The notes below the pieces were generated by a model, which was not told the DNA's origin, made no database searches, and saw only the letters and a list, made by a program, of their open reading frames with translations. Shown here piece by piece: positions 18,036-27,547 of a stretch of 64,000 nucleotides of DNA. Made by a program: the position numbers and the translations under genes. Source of the stretch: Allomuricauda sp. ARW1Y1 (GTDB taxonomy: Bacteria; Bacteroidota; Bacteroidia; Flavobacteriales; Flavobacteriaceae); assembly GCF_013407935.1 (NCBI RefSeq), contig NZ_JACBZU010000001.1:620001-684000 (forward strand). The letters are read 5' to 3'. How positions within the stretch are numbered: the first letter of the stretch is position 1; every line of letters starts with the position of its first letter.

Positions 18036-18500
18036 TTACTTTTTAAAGAGCATTTCAAACTGTTCGAAAACGACGATCATACTCTCTTTGGGAGTCTTGT
18101 CGAATTGGGCAAGCTCACGCGTAAAGTTGTCCCAATGCACTTTTTTCCAGTGTTCGAGGCTTTTATCGCCAACACCTTCCAAACGTGCATGTTCCTCTCT
18201 TACGCTGAAGTACGGGAGCAGTTTAACTGCAGTGGTGCGAATCACGCACTTGGCCTTTCCTTCCCAATCGGTCACCACGGCAAAATCTCCAATTTTGGGG
18301 AGTGGTTTCCCTTTTAATTGTAAAACTTGTAAGGAATGGGACGTTGCTCTTTTGGTCTCTTTACAGACCAAATCGGCACATAGGTTGGCATCTTTCTCGT
18401 TGTCGCCAAAGTGAATGACTTTCGGGGCATCCTCGGAGGCAAATTCCAAATGGGCATCCAAAAAATCGCCCCACAGATTTCGGGCAGAAGCATTATCCAT
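18036..18500 (-). CDS. ASCH domain protein
   Basis: 154 residues with an ASCH fold (about 30-150); PLPKIGDFAVVTDW fits the family's substrate-cleft region. ASCH proteins are proposed RNA-binding proteins, and some hydrolyse N4-acylcytidines. It is on the opposite strand from the sugar genes and separates the Gfo gene from the second isomerase, so it is probably unrelated to the pathway. Confidence 0.82.
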   Translation of the reverse strand: MDNASARNLWGDFLDAHLEFASEDAPKVIHFGDNEKDANLCADLVCKETKRATSHSLQVLQLKGKPLPKIGDFAVVTDWEGKAKCVIRTTAVKLLPYFSVREEHARLEGVGDKSLEHWKKVHWDNFTRELAQFDKTPKESMIVVFEQFEMLFKK

Positions 18501-18662
18501 AAGTAGTGTTTAAAAAAAATGGTTAGCTGTTTTAATTGTTAACGAATTCCTATCTTTAGGTCTTAACCACATGAGACGTAAAAATAGCATAGTTTTTTTC
18601 TTAAATATAGAAGATAAATCCCAATTTGTTTGGGGTTATCGAATCCCTTAAAATTAATTTCA

Positions 18663-19715
18663 ATGAAAACAATCAAAGGACCAGCAGTGTTCTTAGCGCA
18701 GTTCGTGGACAGTCAACCTCCGTTCAATACCTTGGACGGCATGTGTAAATGGGCCTCCGATTTAGGCTATAAAGGCATTCAGATTCCCACATGGGAATCG
18801 TTCCTCATAGATTTGGACAAGGCTGCCGAAAGTCAGGATTATTGCGATGAACTCAAAGGCAAGATTAATTCCTATGGATTGGAAATCACCGAGCTATCCA
18901 CCCATTTGCAAGGGCAATTGGTTGCCGTTCATCCAGCATACGATATCATGTTCGATAATTTTGCTCCCAAGGAACTCCACGGAAAGCCCAAGGAACGTAC
19001 CCAATGGGCCGTAGAAACTGTAAAAAAAGCAGCCACCGCCAGCCGCAGATTAGGGCTTAAGGCGCACGCTACCTTTTCTGGCTCCCTGCTCTGGCACACC
19101 GCACACCCATGGCCACAGCGTCCAGCAGGCTTGGTAGAAATGGGATTTGAGGAATTGGCGAAAAGATGGATGCCCATTTTGGACCATTTTGATAAAGAAG
19201 GCGTGGATGTTTGCTATGAAATTCATCCAGGCGAAGATCTTCACGATGGTGATACGTTTGAACGATTTTTGGAAGCGACTGGCAATCACAAGCGCGTTAA
19301 TATTTTATACGACCCAAGTCACTTTGTGTTACAGCAACTGGATTATATCGCCTATATCGACCACTACCATGAGTTCATCAAATCCTTTCACGTAAAAGAT
19401 TCCGAATTTAACCCAACTGGCAAGAAAGGTGCCTTTGGCGGTTACAATGATTGGGGGGACAGAGCGGGAAGGTACCGTTCTTTAGGTGATGGACAGATTG
19501 ACTTTAAGACCATTTTTTCCAAACTGACGCAATATGGTTGCGATGTGTGGGCCGTAATGGAGTGGGAATGCTGTATCAAGAGCCCGGAACAAGGTGCTAG
19601 GGAAGGCGCTAAATTTATTCAAGATCATATCATAGAAGCCACAACCAAAACCTTTGATGATTTCGCGGGAGCGGACATCGATAAAGAAAAACTGAAAAAC
19701 ATACTGGGATTATGA
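18663..19715 (+). CDS. Cytosolic sugar isomerase/epimerase-like TIM-barrel protein
   Basis: 350 residues from the ATG at 18663; the frame opens at 18630, but the extra 11 residues are not family-like. It is an AP_endonuc_2/xylose-isomerase-type barrel with probable metal ligands in EIHPGED, DPSHF, FHVKD and EWECC. No signal peptide, so it is cytosolic, unlike the lipoprotein paralogue at 12780. Relatives include C-glycoside deglycosylase subunits and 3-keto-sugar lyases. The DUF1080 gene overlaps its stop (ATGA), suggesting coupled translation and a shared pathway. Confidence 0.88.
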   Translation: MKTIKGPAVFLAQFVDSQPPFNTLDGMCKWASDLGYKGIQIPTWESFLIDLDKAAESQDYCDELKGKINSYGLEITELSTHLQGQLVAVHPAYDIMFDNFAPKELHGKPKERTQWAVETVKKAATASRRLGLKAHATFSGSLLWHTAHPWPQRPAGLVEMGFEELAKRWMPILDHFDKEGVDVCYEIHPGEDLHDGDTFERFLEATGNHKRVNILYDPSHFVLQQLDYIAYIDHYHEFIKSFHVKDSEFNPTGKKGAFGGYNDWGDRAGRYRSLGDGQIDFKTIFSKLTQYGCDVWAVMEWECCIKSPEQGAREGAKFIQDHIIEATTKTFDDFAGADIDKEKLKNILGL

Positions 19716-20458
19716 AAAAACCATTGCTGTTCGTAGCCCTTGCCATTGCTGTTGCATGCAAGGATAAACCAAAGGAAAACAAAGAAGAAGTACAGGAAGA
19801 AATGACCGAGACCGTTGAAGAAAAAGAGTCAGAGTGGACCACACTTTTCGATGGTGAAAGTTTTGATGGCTGGCACATGTACAACGGGGGAGCCGTAACA
19901 GAACCTTGGAAATTGGAGGATGGCGCTATGGTGTTTTATCCACCCGAAGAAAGACCCGAAGGCACTAGTTACAACCTCGTTAGCGACCAAGAGTTTACCG
20001 ACTTTGTGCTGACCTTGGACTGGAAGATTGCCGAAGGAGGAAACAGCGGCATTTTTTGGGCCGTAAAAGAAGACGAAAAATACGGTCAACCCTATCTCAC
20101 CGGACCCGAAATACAAGTGTTGGACAACGAACGCCATCCCGATGCACAAAATGGTGATGATCGTTTGGCGGGAGCCCTTTATGATATGGTTTCACCTTCA
20201 AAAGATGTAACGAATCCTGCTGGTGAATGGAATACAGTTGAATTGATGATCAACCACAAGACCAATGAAGGACATGTAGTACTTAACGGAACCAAAATAG
20301 TGGAATTTCCCGTGCAAGGAACTGGGTGGGATGAATTGATCGCCGATTCAAAATTTGCCGATTGGGAAGATTTCGCCGCCTTCACTACAGGCAAGATTGG
20401 ACTGCAGGACCATGGGGATATGGTCGCTTTTAGAAACATAAAAATTAAGGAGTTATAA
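19712..20458 (+). CDS. DUF1080 (3-keto-disaccharide hydrolase-type) lipoprotein
   Basis: 248 residues: a lipoprotein signal with Cys16 (AIAVAC), an acidic linker, and a DUF1080 concanavalin-like domain (about 48-247) beginning TLFDGESFDGW and ending VAFRNIKIKEL. Some DUF1080 proteins have been reported to cleave 3-keto glycosides. The lipid anchor puts it in the periplasm or on the surface. It overlaps the upstream isomerase gene by 4 bases and the next DUF1080 gene follows after 1 base. Substrate unknown. Confidence 0.88.
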   Translation: MKKPLLFVALAIAVACKDKPKENKEEVQEEMTETVEEKESEWTTLFDGESFDGWHMYNGGAVTEPWKLEDGAMVFYPPEERPEGTSYNLVSDQEFTDFVLTLDWKIAEGGNSGIFWAVKEDEKYGQPYLTGPEIQVLDNERHPDAQNGDDRLAGALYDMVSPSKDVTNPAGEWNTVELMINHKTNEGHVVLNGTKIVEFPVQGTGWDELIADSKFADWEDFAAFTTGKIGLQDHGDMVAFRNIKIKEL

Positions 20459-20459
20459 G

Positions 20460-21215
20460 ATGATGAAAACACAAAATCTTTTAATGATACTGGCCCTATT
20501 TGTTTTCGGATGGACCACAGCGCAAGAAAAGGAACCCACCACACCAGAGGAAACCGAAATATACGAACCTGTTCCTCCCAAGGTCACCCCAGGTGAAAAT
20601 GGAGCCCCTCCAAGCGATGCCATTGTACTGTTTGATGGTACCTCCTTGGATAATTGGATCAGTTCCGTAGACAGCACGGCGGCAAAATGGATATTGAATG
20701 ATGATGGAAGCATGACGGTGAAGGACCGCACAGGCGATATTCAGACCAAGCAAAATTTTGGGAGCGTACAGTTGCACATCGAATGGAAATCCCCGGCCGA
20801 AGTTCAGCGTGATGGGCAAAACAGAGGTAATAGCGGGGTATTTTTGAACAACTTGTATGAAGTACAGGTGTTGGACAACAACAACAACGACACTTATGTG
20901 AACGGTCAGGTGGGATCTATTTACAAGCAACATGTGCCCTTGGCCATGGCTTCGGTGCCTTCAGGCGAGTGGAACACCTATGACATCATTTACCATGCTC
21001 CCGAATTTGAAAAGGGTCAAAAGGTAAAATCAGGAACCCTTACCGTGATTCATAACGGAGTGTTGATACAGGACCATGTGGAGATCAAGGGTACCACCCC
21101 TTACATTGGATGGCCCAAAAACCCGCCGCACGGAAAAGGACCTCTGCGTTTGCAGGACCACGGAGACAACAGCAGGGTAAGCTACAGAAATATATGGGTA
21201 AGGGAGTTGGACTAG
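20460..21215 (+). CDS. DUF1080 secreted protein, second copy
   Basis: 251 residues: signal peptide (about 1-21, ending TTAQ), a proline- and glutamate-rich linker (about 22-52), and a DUF1080 domain starting IVLFDGTSLDNW. It diverges from the first copy, so it may have a different glycoside specificity. It has no lipobox, so it is probably soluble in the periplasm or secreted. It is the last gene of the sugar locus; the yicC cluster begins 85 bases later. Confidence 0.88.
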   Translation: MMKTQNLLMILALFVFGWTTAQEKEPTTPEETEIYEPVPPKVTPGENGAPPSDAIVLFDGTSLDNWISSVDSTAAKWILNDDGSMTVKDRTGDIQTKQNFGSVQLHIEWKSPAEVQRDGQNRGNSGVFLNNLYEVQVLDNNNNDTYVNGQVGSIYKQHVPLAMASVPSGEWNTYDIIYHAPEFEKGQKVKSGTLTVIHNGVLIQDHVEIKGTTPYIGWPKNPPHGKGPLRLQDHGDNSRVSYRNIWVRELD

Positions 21216-21300
21216 CTCCCTTAGTCCATTTTAGACGGTTATAATCAATAAGGGACCAAAACCTATTTTGGTTACCTTTGGCAAAATTTAGCAGATTTAT

Positions 21301-22158
21301 ATGATCCAGTCCATGACAGGCTACGGGAAGCACATCTTACAGCTTCCATCCAAAAAAATAACCATAGAGCTTAAATCGCTCAATAGCAAAAATCTGGACA
21401 TCAATGCCAGACTCCCCCAGTTTTACCGGGAAAAGGAACTGGAATTGCGTAAAATGATCGCAGCTGCATTGGTACGGGGAAAGGTGGATTTTAACCTGTA
21501 TGTTGAGATTACCGGGGAGGAAACCACGGCAGAGGTGAATCAAGGAGTGGTCAAAAACTACATGAACCAACTTTCCAGGATTGTGCAAGGCGACGAAATC
21601 AAGCTATTGGAAATGGCCCTGCGAATGCCCGACACCCTCAAAACAGAAAAAGATGCTATCGACGAAGAAGAATATAAATCGATTGTTGAAGCGATGAACG
21701 AAGCGCTTTCCAACATTGTGGAGTTCAGAAACGAAGAGGGAAAGGTGTTGGAAGAGGATTTTGTAACCAGGCTGAAGAACCTAAATGAACTGTTGGAAGC
21801 GGTTAAAGCGATGGATCCCGAACGCTTGGGTACAGTCCGCGAACGCTTGGAAAAAGCAGTTGCCGACCTAAAGGTAGAATTGGATGCCAACCGGTTTGAA
21901 CAAGAACTCATCTATTATCTGGAGAAATACGACATCACGGAAGAAAAAGTACGTTTGGCCAATCACCTCAAATATTTTGAGACCACGCTGAATTCTAAGG
22001 AATCCAACGGAAAAAAATTGGGATTCATTTCTCAGGAAATCGGAAGGGAGATCAACACCATTGGCTCCAAGGCCAACTACGCCCCCATGCAGCAGTTGGT
22101 GGTGCAGATGAAGGATGAATTGGAAAAAATAAAGGAACAAATGCTCAATGTGCTATGA
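21301..22158 (+). CDS. yicC: YicC family endoribonuclease
   Basis: 285 residues, the usual length. The N-terminus MIQSMTGYG and the C-terminal GREINTIGSKAN motif are hallmarks of YicC, a metal-dependent endoribonuclease involved in small-RNA turnover in E. coli. A TACCTTTG -7-like element lies at 21273-21280. It overlaps gmk by 4 bases; the yicC-gmk-nadD order is common in Bacteroidota. Confidence 0.92.
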   Translation: MIQSMTGYGKHILQLPSKKITIELKSLNSKNLDINARLPQFYREKELELRKMIAAALVRGKVDFNLYVEITGEETTAEVNQGVVKNYMNQLSRIVQGDEIKLLEMALRMPDTLKTEKDAIDEEEYKSIVEAMNEALSNIVEFRNEEGKVLEEDFVTRLKNLNELLEAVKAMDPERLGTVRERLEKAVADLKVELDANRFEQELIYYLEKYDITEEKVRLANHLKYFETTLNSKESNGKKLGFISQEIGREINTIGSKANYAPMQQLVVQMKDELEKIKEQMLNVL

Positions 22159-22751
22159 CGGAAGGCGGTAAACTTATTATTTTCTCGGCACCTTCGGGCA
22201 GTGGCAAAACCACGATAGTACGGCATTTGCTGGACCAGCCCGAACTGAACCTGGCCTTTTCCATATCGGCCACCTCACGTCCGCGTAGGGGCAAGGAAAA
22301 AAATGGGGTCAACTATTATTTTATGTCTGTTTCCCAATTTAAACGACACATCAAGGACGGTGACTTTTTGGAATGGGAAGAGGTGTACCGCGATAATTTT
22401 TACGGTACCCTAAAAAGCGAAGTGGAGCGTCTTTGGGCAGAAGGGAAGAATGTCATCTTTGATATCGATGTTTCCGGTGGATTGCGCATCAAAAAGAAGT
22501 TTCCGGATAAAACCCTGGCCGTTTTTGTGAAACCACCCAGTGTGGACGAACTAAAAATCAGGCTGAAGAAGAGAAGTACGGAGAGTGATGATAAAATCAA
22601 TATGAGAATAGCCAAAGCTTCCGTAGAGCTGGCCACGGCCCCACAATTTGATAAGATCATCAAGAACTACGATCTCGATGTCGCTTTGGATGAGGCCCAT
22701 AAATTGGTTGCCGATTTTTTAGGGGTCGAGATTCCTTCTAAAGACAACTAG
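22155..22751 (+). CDS. gmk: Guanylate kinase
   Basis: 198 residues, the normal length. P-loop at 12-19 (APSGSGKT), the GMP-binding segment SRPRRGKEKNGVNYYF, and the lid region near residues 135-155. It phosphorylates GMP to GDP in the cytosol. It overlaps yicC by 4 bases and precedes nadD by 3, a tight operon. Confidence 0.96.
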   Translation: MTEGGKLIIFSAPSGSGKTTIVRHLLDQPELNLAFSISATSRPRRGKEKNGVNYYFMSVSQFKRHIKDGDFLEWEEVYRDNFYGTLKSEVERLWAEGKNVIFDIDVSGGLRIKKKFPDKTLAVFVKPPSVDELKIRLKKRSTESDDKINMRIAKASVELATAPQFDKIIKNYDLDVALDEAHKLVADFLGVEIPSKDN

Positions 22752-22754
22752 GCG

Positions 22755-23339
22755 ATGAAGCAGGTAGGCCTCTTTTTTGGGACATTTAACCCCATACATA
22801 TAGGCCATTTGGTGATTGCGAACCATTTGGTGGAGTTTTCCGATCTGGATGAGGTTTGGTTCGTTATCACACCACAAAGTCCATTTAAGGTGAAGCAATC
22901 GCTTTTGGACAACAACCATCGATATCAAATGGTGTACGAAGCGGTGCAGGATTATCCCAAGCTGAAACCGAGTAAAATTGAGTTCGACCTTCCACAGCCC
23001 AACTATACCACGAACACCTTGGCCCATTTGGATGATTCCTATGGCAAGGACCATCGTTTTTCACTTATCATGGGGGAAGATAACCTGAAAGGTTTCCACA
23101 AGTGGAAGAACTACGAGGTTATTTTAGAGCATTATTCCATTCATGTGTATCCGCGAATTTCCGAAGGAAAAATAGAACATCAGTTTGAGGGCCATCCGAA
23201 GATTATAAAAGTGGATGCCCCGATTATGGAAATTTCTTCGACCTTCATTCGCAAGGCGCACAAGGCCGGGAAAAACATCCGTCCCCTGCTGCCGGAAGCG
23301 GTTTGGACCTATATGGATGAGATGAATTTTTATCGCTAA
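22755..23339 (+). CDS. nadD: Nicotinate-nucleotide adenylyltransferase
   Basis: 194 residues. The nucleotidyltransferase motif GTFNPIHIGH carries HIGH at 15-18, and the C-terminal ISSTFIR motif is present. It makes deamido-NAD from NaMN and ATP in NAD synthesis. It is the last gene of the yicC-gmk-nadD operon, 3 bases after gmk. Confidence 0.95.
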   Translation: MKQVGLFFGTFNPIHIGHLVIANHLVEFSDLDEVWFVITPQSPFKVKQSLLDNNHRYQMVYEAVQDYPKLKPSKIEFDLPQPNYTTNTLAHLDDSYGKDHRFSLIMGEDNLKGFHKWKNYEVILEHYSIHVYPRISEGKIEHQFEGHPKIIKVDAPIMEISSTFIRKAHKAGKNIRPLLPEAVWTYMDEMNFYR

Positions 23340-23383
23340 TATTCCAACAAACTTTTGCCGACGCCGAGTTTGGGCAACAAAAA

Positions 23384-23411
23384 ACCCAACACAAAATCTA
23401 TTGTGCTGGGT
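23384..23411 (-). terminator. Terminator of the YwqG-like gene
   Basis: Arms ACCCAACACAA / TTGTGCTGGGT with one mismatch. On the minus strand it is followed by TTTTTT, about 35 bases past the stop at 23446. Confidence 0.7.
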
Positions 23412-23445
23412 AAAAACTGAAATTATAAATCAAAAAAAAATAATC

Positions 23446-24261
23446 TTAAGTCCCGGAATAGGTAATCTGAATATTGTCAAAATTACGTTGCTTTAAATCT
23501 TCTGTAAGTATCCAGAAATGGATGTTGCCTTCTCCAAATTCATTTTCAAGTAATAATGTCCTTTCATAAGGATTGAACTCCAAATTCTCCTCATCCTCGT
23601 AATAGTACTCATCCTCACCTTGATAGAATGTTGCTTTCCCCGATATTTTAACATTTTGAACTCTAGTACCTACTGCAGTATAAATACCTGTAGTATTCGT
23701 GATTTTTTCTGCTATGGGTGCTAAAACCTTCGGCAGAATTGCGTTGGCATTGTAAAAATGGAATGTAAATCTATTGTAAAACTTGAAGGTCTCAGGAGTA
23801 GTTTTTATTTTTTTTGGATTTTCTTTTAAGACTAAGTCTTCCATTGGACCATTAAAATAAATAACTTTTCCAGTAAAGGAGTTCATATTATAAAAGAGAT
23901 ATAATACACCTGTATCGGGAAATATGTCTTCAGCATCATAAGTTTTTATCTCTCCAAAATTGAGCTGTGCATAAAAATCATATCCTTCTGGCCAATCCAT
24001 TGTTTTAGGCAAATGTGGCCACCCAAAGAATTTGGAACTGCCTAAGGGTATTTTCCCCTCTTCTGAATTGCTGCTTTCTATTCCGATGTGATGTACAAGG
24101 CTTTTTGCTAGTTTTTGGGGTGTTACTTCAAAAGGTTGGTCGTACAATGCGCCATTAAAGATAAAACCATCCTCGGAGAGTTCATTTGAGCATTCACTCA
24201 GGGCCCCTTCAGGGTAATCGTAGTTCAGGACAATGTCCCTTGCCTGTTCAAGTTTGTTCAT
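23446..24261 (-). CDS. YwqG/DUF1963 family protein
   Basis: 271 residues, cytosolic and acidic. SSKFFGWPHLP and YDFYAQLNFGEI fit the DUF1963/YwqG family, which occurs widely beside effectors and immunity genes but has no settled function. It stands alone with its own terminator. The local base composition is more AT-rich than neighbouring genes, which may hint at recent acquisition. Confidence 0.75.
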   Translation of the reverse strand: MNKLEQARDIVLNYDYPEGALSECSNELSEDGFIFNGALYDQPFEVTPQKLAKSLVHHIGIESSNSEEGKIPLGSSKFFGWPHLPKTMDWPEGYDFYAQLNFGEIKTYDAEDIFPDTGVLYLFYNMNSFTGKVIYFNGPMEDLVLKENPKKIKTTPETFKFYNRFTFHFYNANAILPKVLAPIAEKITNTTGIYTAVGTRVQNVKISGKATFYQGEDEYYYEDEENLEFNPYERTLLLENEFGEGNIHFWILTEDLKQRNFDNIQITYSGT

Positions 24262-24373
24262 AAGTAGTTGTTTTAAAAGATTTGGGGGGTATGCTGCGCG
24301 GAAAGTCTAAATATATACCTTTTTTAAAAAAACCAATAAAAAAATTGGATGGAAAAATCCTTGATAATCATCC

Positions 24374-25093
24374 TTACATCTTATACAAGGTATCCGTACC
24401 CAAATACTTTTCCTCTTTATTCGTGTACCAAGCTCTTGTTTTGGGCATTTTGATGCCTTCGATTTCTTCCAAACCATCCAATAGGATGTATTCCCCATCG
24501 TTTTTGGACTCCTCATGGTAAAACTGATATACTTCCATAGCGTAGGAGGCAGGGTCAAAATAAAAGTACCAGGTATCCTTGCCCACTTCGGCATCGTAGG
24601 TCGCTTTTACAACAAGATATGCCTTGCCCTTAAAAGTTTTCCTTTCAACATTAGGGTCCAAATGAGTGCCCGGGTCGTTCAATTTCATGGGCAAACCGTA
24701 CAGATATGTGTAGTAGTCTTTCATAAAATTGCCACGCTCGCAGGTCAATCTCATCTTTTCCTTATCCTCTTCCGAAAAATTTTCGCTATTGTTTAAGGTG
24801 ATGACGCATGAGTTGGGGGTAATGTTGAAAAAAGAGGTGTTTTCGCCTTCCTCCACGGTTAACATAAAAAGCTGTTTTGGAAAATCGACCTGAATGGTGC
24901 TGGTTCGTTTTGGGCGGTTTGGAGTTTCCATAACCACTTTAAAGGATGTTTTTAATTGGTCCCATTTCCCATTTGGGTCGTGAAAGGCTATGGCCTTTTC
25001 CAGAACCTGTTCCGCAGATATGGATTGGGAATGTCCAGAGACAAATGATAACAGGCCAAGGCAAGCCCATATAAAACCGTATTTTTTCATCAC
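24374..25093 (-). CDS. Exported protein of unknown function, DUF6503-like
   Basis: 239 residues with a signal peptide (about 1-23, ending SGHSQ). LEKAIAFHDPNGKWDQL and the beta-rich remainder recall a Bacteroidota family I know as DUF6503; the match is from memory. Such folds resemble periplasmic lipoprotein carriers. It is 32 bases after the phosphate transporter gene in the same direction. Function unknown. Confidence 0.6.
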   Translation of the reverse strand: MMKKYGFIWACLGLLSFVSGHSQSISAEQVLEKAIAFHDPNGKWDQLKTSFKVVMETPNRPKRTSTIQVDFPKQLFMLTVEEGENTSFFNITPNSCVITLNNSENFSEEDKEKMRLTCERGNFMKDYYTYLYGLPMKLNDPGTHLDPNVERKTFKGKAYLVVKATYDAEVGKDTWYFYFDPASYAMEVYQFYHEESKNDGEYILLDGLEEIEGIKMPKTRAWYTNKEEKYLGTDTLYKM

Positions 25094-25125
25094 AACTAAA
25101 TTATGTGGATGAAAGATACCGCTTT

Positions 25126-27399
25126 TTATTTCTTCTCGATGGTGGCAGGGGAAACGGAACTGTCGTGTTCCGCGTAGTACTGCTCCAAAAGATTCATCAT
25201 GGCGGTAATCAAATCCTTGCTCTCCAATAAAATGGAGAAATAAAGGGTAGTGTTCTTAGGGCTGGATTCCTCGGTTCTTGTTCGGGAAACCTGCTGATTG
25301 ATTTTTTGGGAAACCATCGCATAGAGTTTCTCCTTGGACTTAAGAACATTGCCTATCTGTTCAAAGGAGCGATCTTCAAAAGCCTTCTGGGTGCTGTTAA
25401 AAGCCTTTTCCAAAGAGCTGTCTATTTCCTTAAGCTCCTTGATTTGGTTGTACTTGAGCTTTTTGTGATTGTTGTTTACGTGATCATAACTCACCTTTCC
25501 AATATACTCCAAGGATTGGGACATATCGGTAAGGTGTCCCATAATGTTGATGTAGAAGTTACTGGCTCCTACATGGGCCTCGTCCAGATTTTTAATAAAA
25601 TAGAAGGTGTCATTTCGCAGACCATCGATTTCATTGGCCAATTTTTTACTTTGCTTTTTATTCTTTTTCAAAAAGTCAAGGTCGTGTTTGGACAATCCTT
25701 GAATACAGTTGGAGTAAATTCGATTGCTTCGTTTGACCACATTGGCAATATTGGCAGCGGTCTCTTCAATCACTCCCTGTATGGAACTGCTCTCTGCCCT
25801 ACGCAGACTGTCTTCCGCCTTAATTTCCTTTGTTTTTTTGTTGTGGGAGATATAATTACGCAATAAAATGGCTGCTGCGGCGATGAGCATCAAAACAAGG
25901 GATATGAATTTACCAACGAAAAGCAGATAGGCTATTATGGCTGCTGCTACAAAGGCGCTTAGCGCTGTAAAGAACCAACCGCCGATGACGTTGAGTACTC
26001 CTGCAACCCTGTACACGGCACTTTCCGCTCCCCACGCCCTATCGGCCAAAGAAGTACCCATGGCCACCATAAAAGTGACATAGGTGGTGGATAATGGTAG
26101 TTTCATGGAAGTGGCAATGGAGATAAGCACACTGGCAACCATAAGGTTTACGGAAGCCCTTACCATATCAAAAGCTGGTTGTTCCTGGGTTTTGCTTTTG
26201 GGCACATATGTTTTGGGAAGCACAAACTGTTTGTCAATTCTAGATTGAATCGAATTGGGAACCACTTTGGAAACATTATCAAAGGCAGCAATACTGAACT
26301 TAACGATTTGCCGCGAAAGATAATTAGGCTGGAAACGCTCGTCCCCCTCGTCTTGTCGTGCCAAATCTACACTGGTTTTGACAACACCCTTTGCCTTGGA
26401 AGAAAACCAGAGAGTAATAATCATTACCGCTCCAGAGAGCAACAACAGCATGGTGGGCGTTTGGACGGCAGCGGACAACCCTTTCATATTGAATTGAGTT
26501 GGATCAATACCGGAAGCTTGCCAATCTTGGTAGGATTGCAATGCGGCAATAGGGACCCCGATAAAGTTGACCAAATCGTTCCCCGCAAAGGCCATTGCCA
26601 ATGCAAAGGTTCCAAAACCGATAACGATGCGATAAATATTCCACTTGAAAAGACTGGCGGTAATGAAAGAAATCAAGGTCCAGAACACAAAATTACCTGC
26701 CAAAAAGGTTTGAGGTTGGGTGGCAACAAATTCTGATAGGGCTCCATCGAAAAGTGCTGCACTCTTCAAACCTTTCACCAGTATAAAATATACAATGGCA
26801 GTAATGGCCAAACCACCAAAAACGGCTTCTACCCATTTGGATTTCTTTTTGAAATTGAAAGAAATCAATGCCCTAGATATAAATTGTACGAAAGCTCCAA
26901 TGGAAAAGGCAATAAAAACAGAAAGGAGAATGCCGAATATGATTTCAGCCGCCTTATCCGTATTGATGTAAGTCACAAGATCGGAAACACCGCCTTGGGT
27001 TTCGGCGATTTTAATCAAGGATATGGCCACAGATGCCCCCAAAAGCTCAAAAACAATGGAAACGGTGGTAGAGGTGGGCATGCCCAAAGTATTGAAGAAA
27101 TCCAGCAATAGAATGTCCGTAATCATTACGGCCATGAATATGAACATGATTTCCTCGAAAACAAACTCACCGGGATTAAAAATTCCCTTTCGGGCGACCT
27201 CCATCATTCCGCTGGACGATATGGCCCCAAACGCTATACCAACGCTGGCCACAATCATTATGGTCCTAAACGAAATTGCTTTTGACCCAATGGCCGAGTT
27301 CAAAAAATTGACCGCATCGTTGCTTACTCCTACAACCAAATCGGTAATGGCCAAAATGCCAAGAGCCACAACCATGAAAATGTAAATATTCTCCCCCAT
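25126..27399 (-). CDS. PiT-type inorganic phosphate transporter with helical C-terminal domain
   Basis: 757 residues. The N-terminal half has the PiT signature (GVSNDAVNFLNSAIGSKA, about 24-41) and a second one near LPLSTTYVTFMVAMG. About ten or more transmembrane helices run to roughly residue 530. The final ~220 residues are helical and charged and look like a PhoU-type bundle, which could regulate transport; this is inference. The protein imports phosphate with a cation. It is followed by the exported gene at 24374. Confidence 0.88.
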   Translation of the reverse strand: MGENIYIFMVVALGILAITDLVVGVSNDAVNFLNSAIGSKAISFRTIMIVASVGIAFGAISSSGMMEVARKGIFNPGEFVFEEIMFIFMAVMITDILLLDFFNTLGMPTSTTVSIVFELLGASVAISLIKIAETQGGVSDLVTYINTDKAAEIIFGILLSVFIAFSIGAFVQFISRALISFNFKKKSKWVEAVFGGLAITAIVYFILVKGLKSAALFDGALSEFVATQPQTFLAGNFVFWTLISFITASLFKWNIYRIVIGFGTFALAMAFAGNDLVNFIGVPIAALQSYQDWQASGIDPTQFNMKGLSAAVQTPTMLLLLSGAVMIITLWFSSKAKGVVKTSVDLARQDEGDERFQPNYLSRQIVKFSIAAFDNVSKVVPNSIQSRIDKQFVLPKTYVPKSKTQEQPAFDMVRASVNLMVASVLISIATSMKLPLSTTYVTFMVAMGTSLADRAWGAESAVYRVAGVLNVIGGWFFTALSAFVAAAIIAYLLFVGKFISLVLMLIAAAAILLRNYISHNKKTKEIKAEDSLRRAESSSIQGVIEETAANIANVVKRSNRIYSNCIQGLSKHDLDFLKKNKKQSKKLANEIDGLRNDTFYFIKNLDEAHVGASNFYINIMGHLTDMSQSLEYIGKVSYDHVNNNHKKLKYNQIKELKEIDSSLEKAFNSTQKAFEDRSFEQIGNVLKSKEKLYAMVSQKINQQVSRTRTEESSPKNTTLYFSILLESKDLITAMMNLLEQYYAEHDSSVSPATIEKK

Positions 27400-27547
27400 T
27401 CTTTCAGAAATATGACAAAAATGATATTATAAATCGGCAATCAGGTTAACAAAATGTTACCAAATACGGAACTAAAAATATCAATATTTTCCCAGTGTTG
27501 GACATAGGTTCCCGTTTTGCCATATCTTCGTTGCAAATTACTGGCCA

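Noticed and set aside
21256..21271. CCAAAA / TTTTGG hairpin after the second DUF1080 gene
   Set aside because: The stem is short and not followed by a T-run; it overlaps the yicC promoter region, so a terminator call is not supported.
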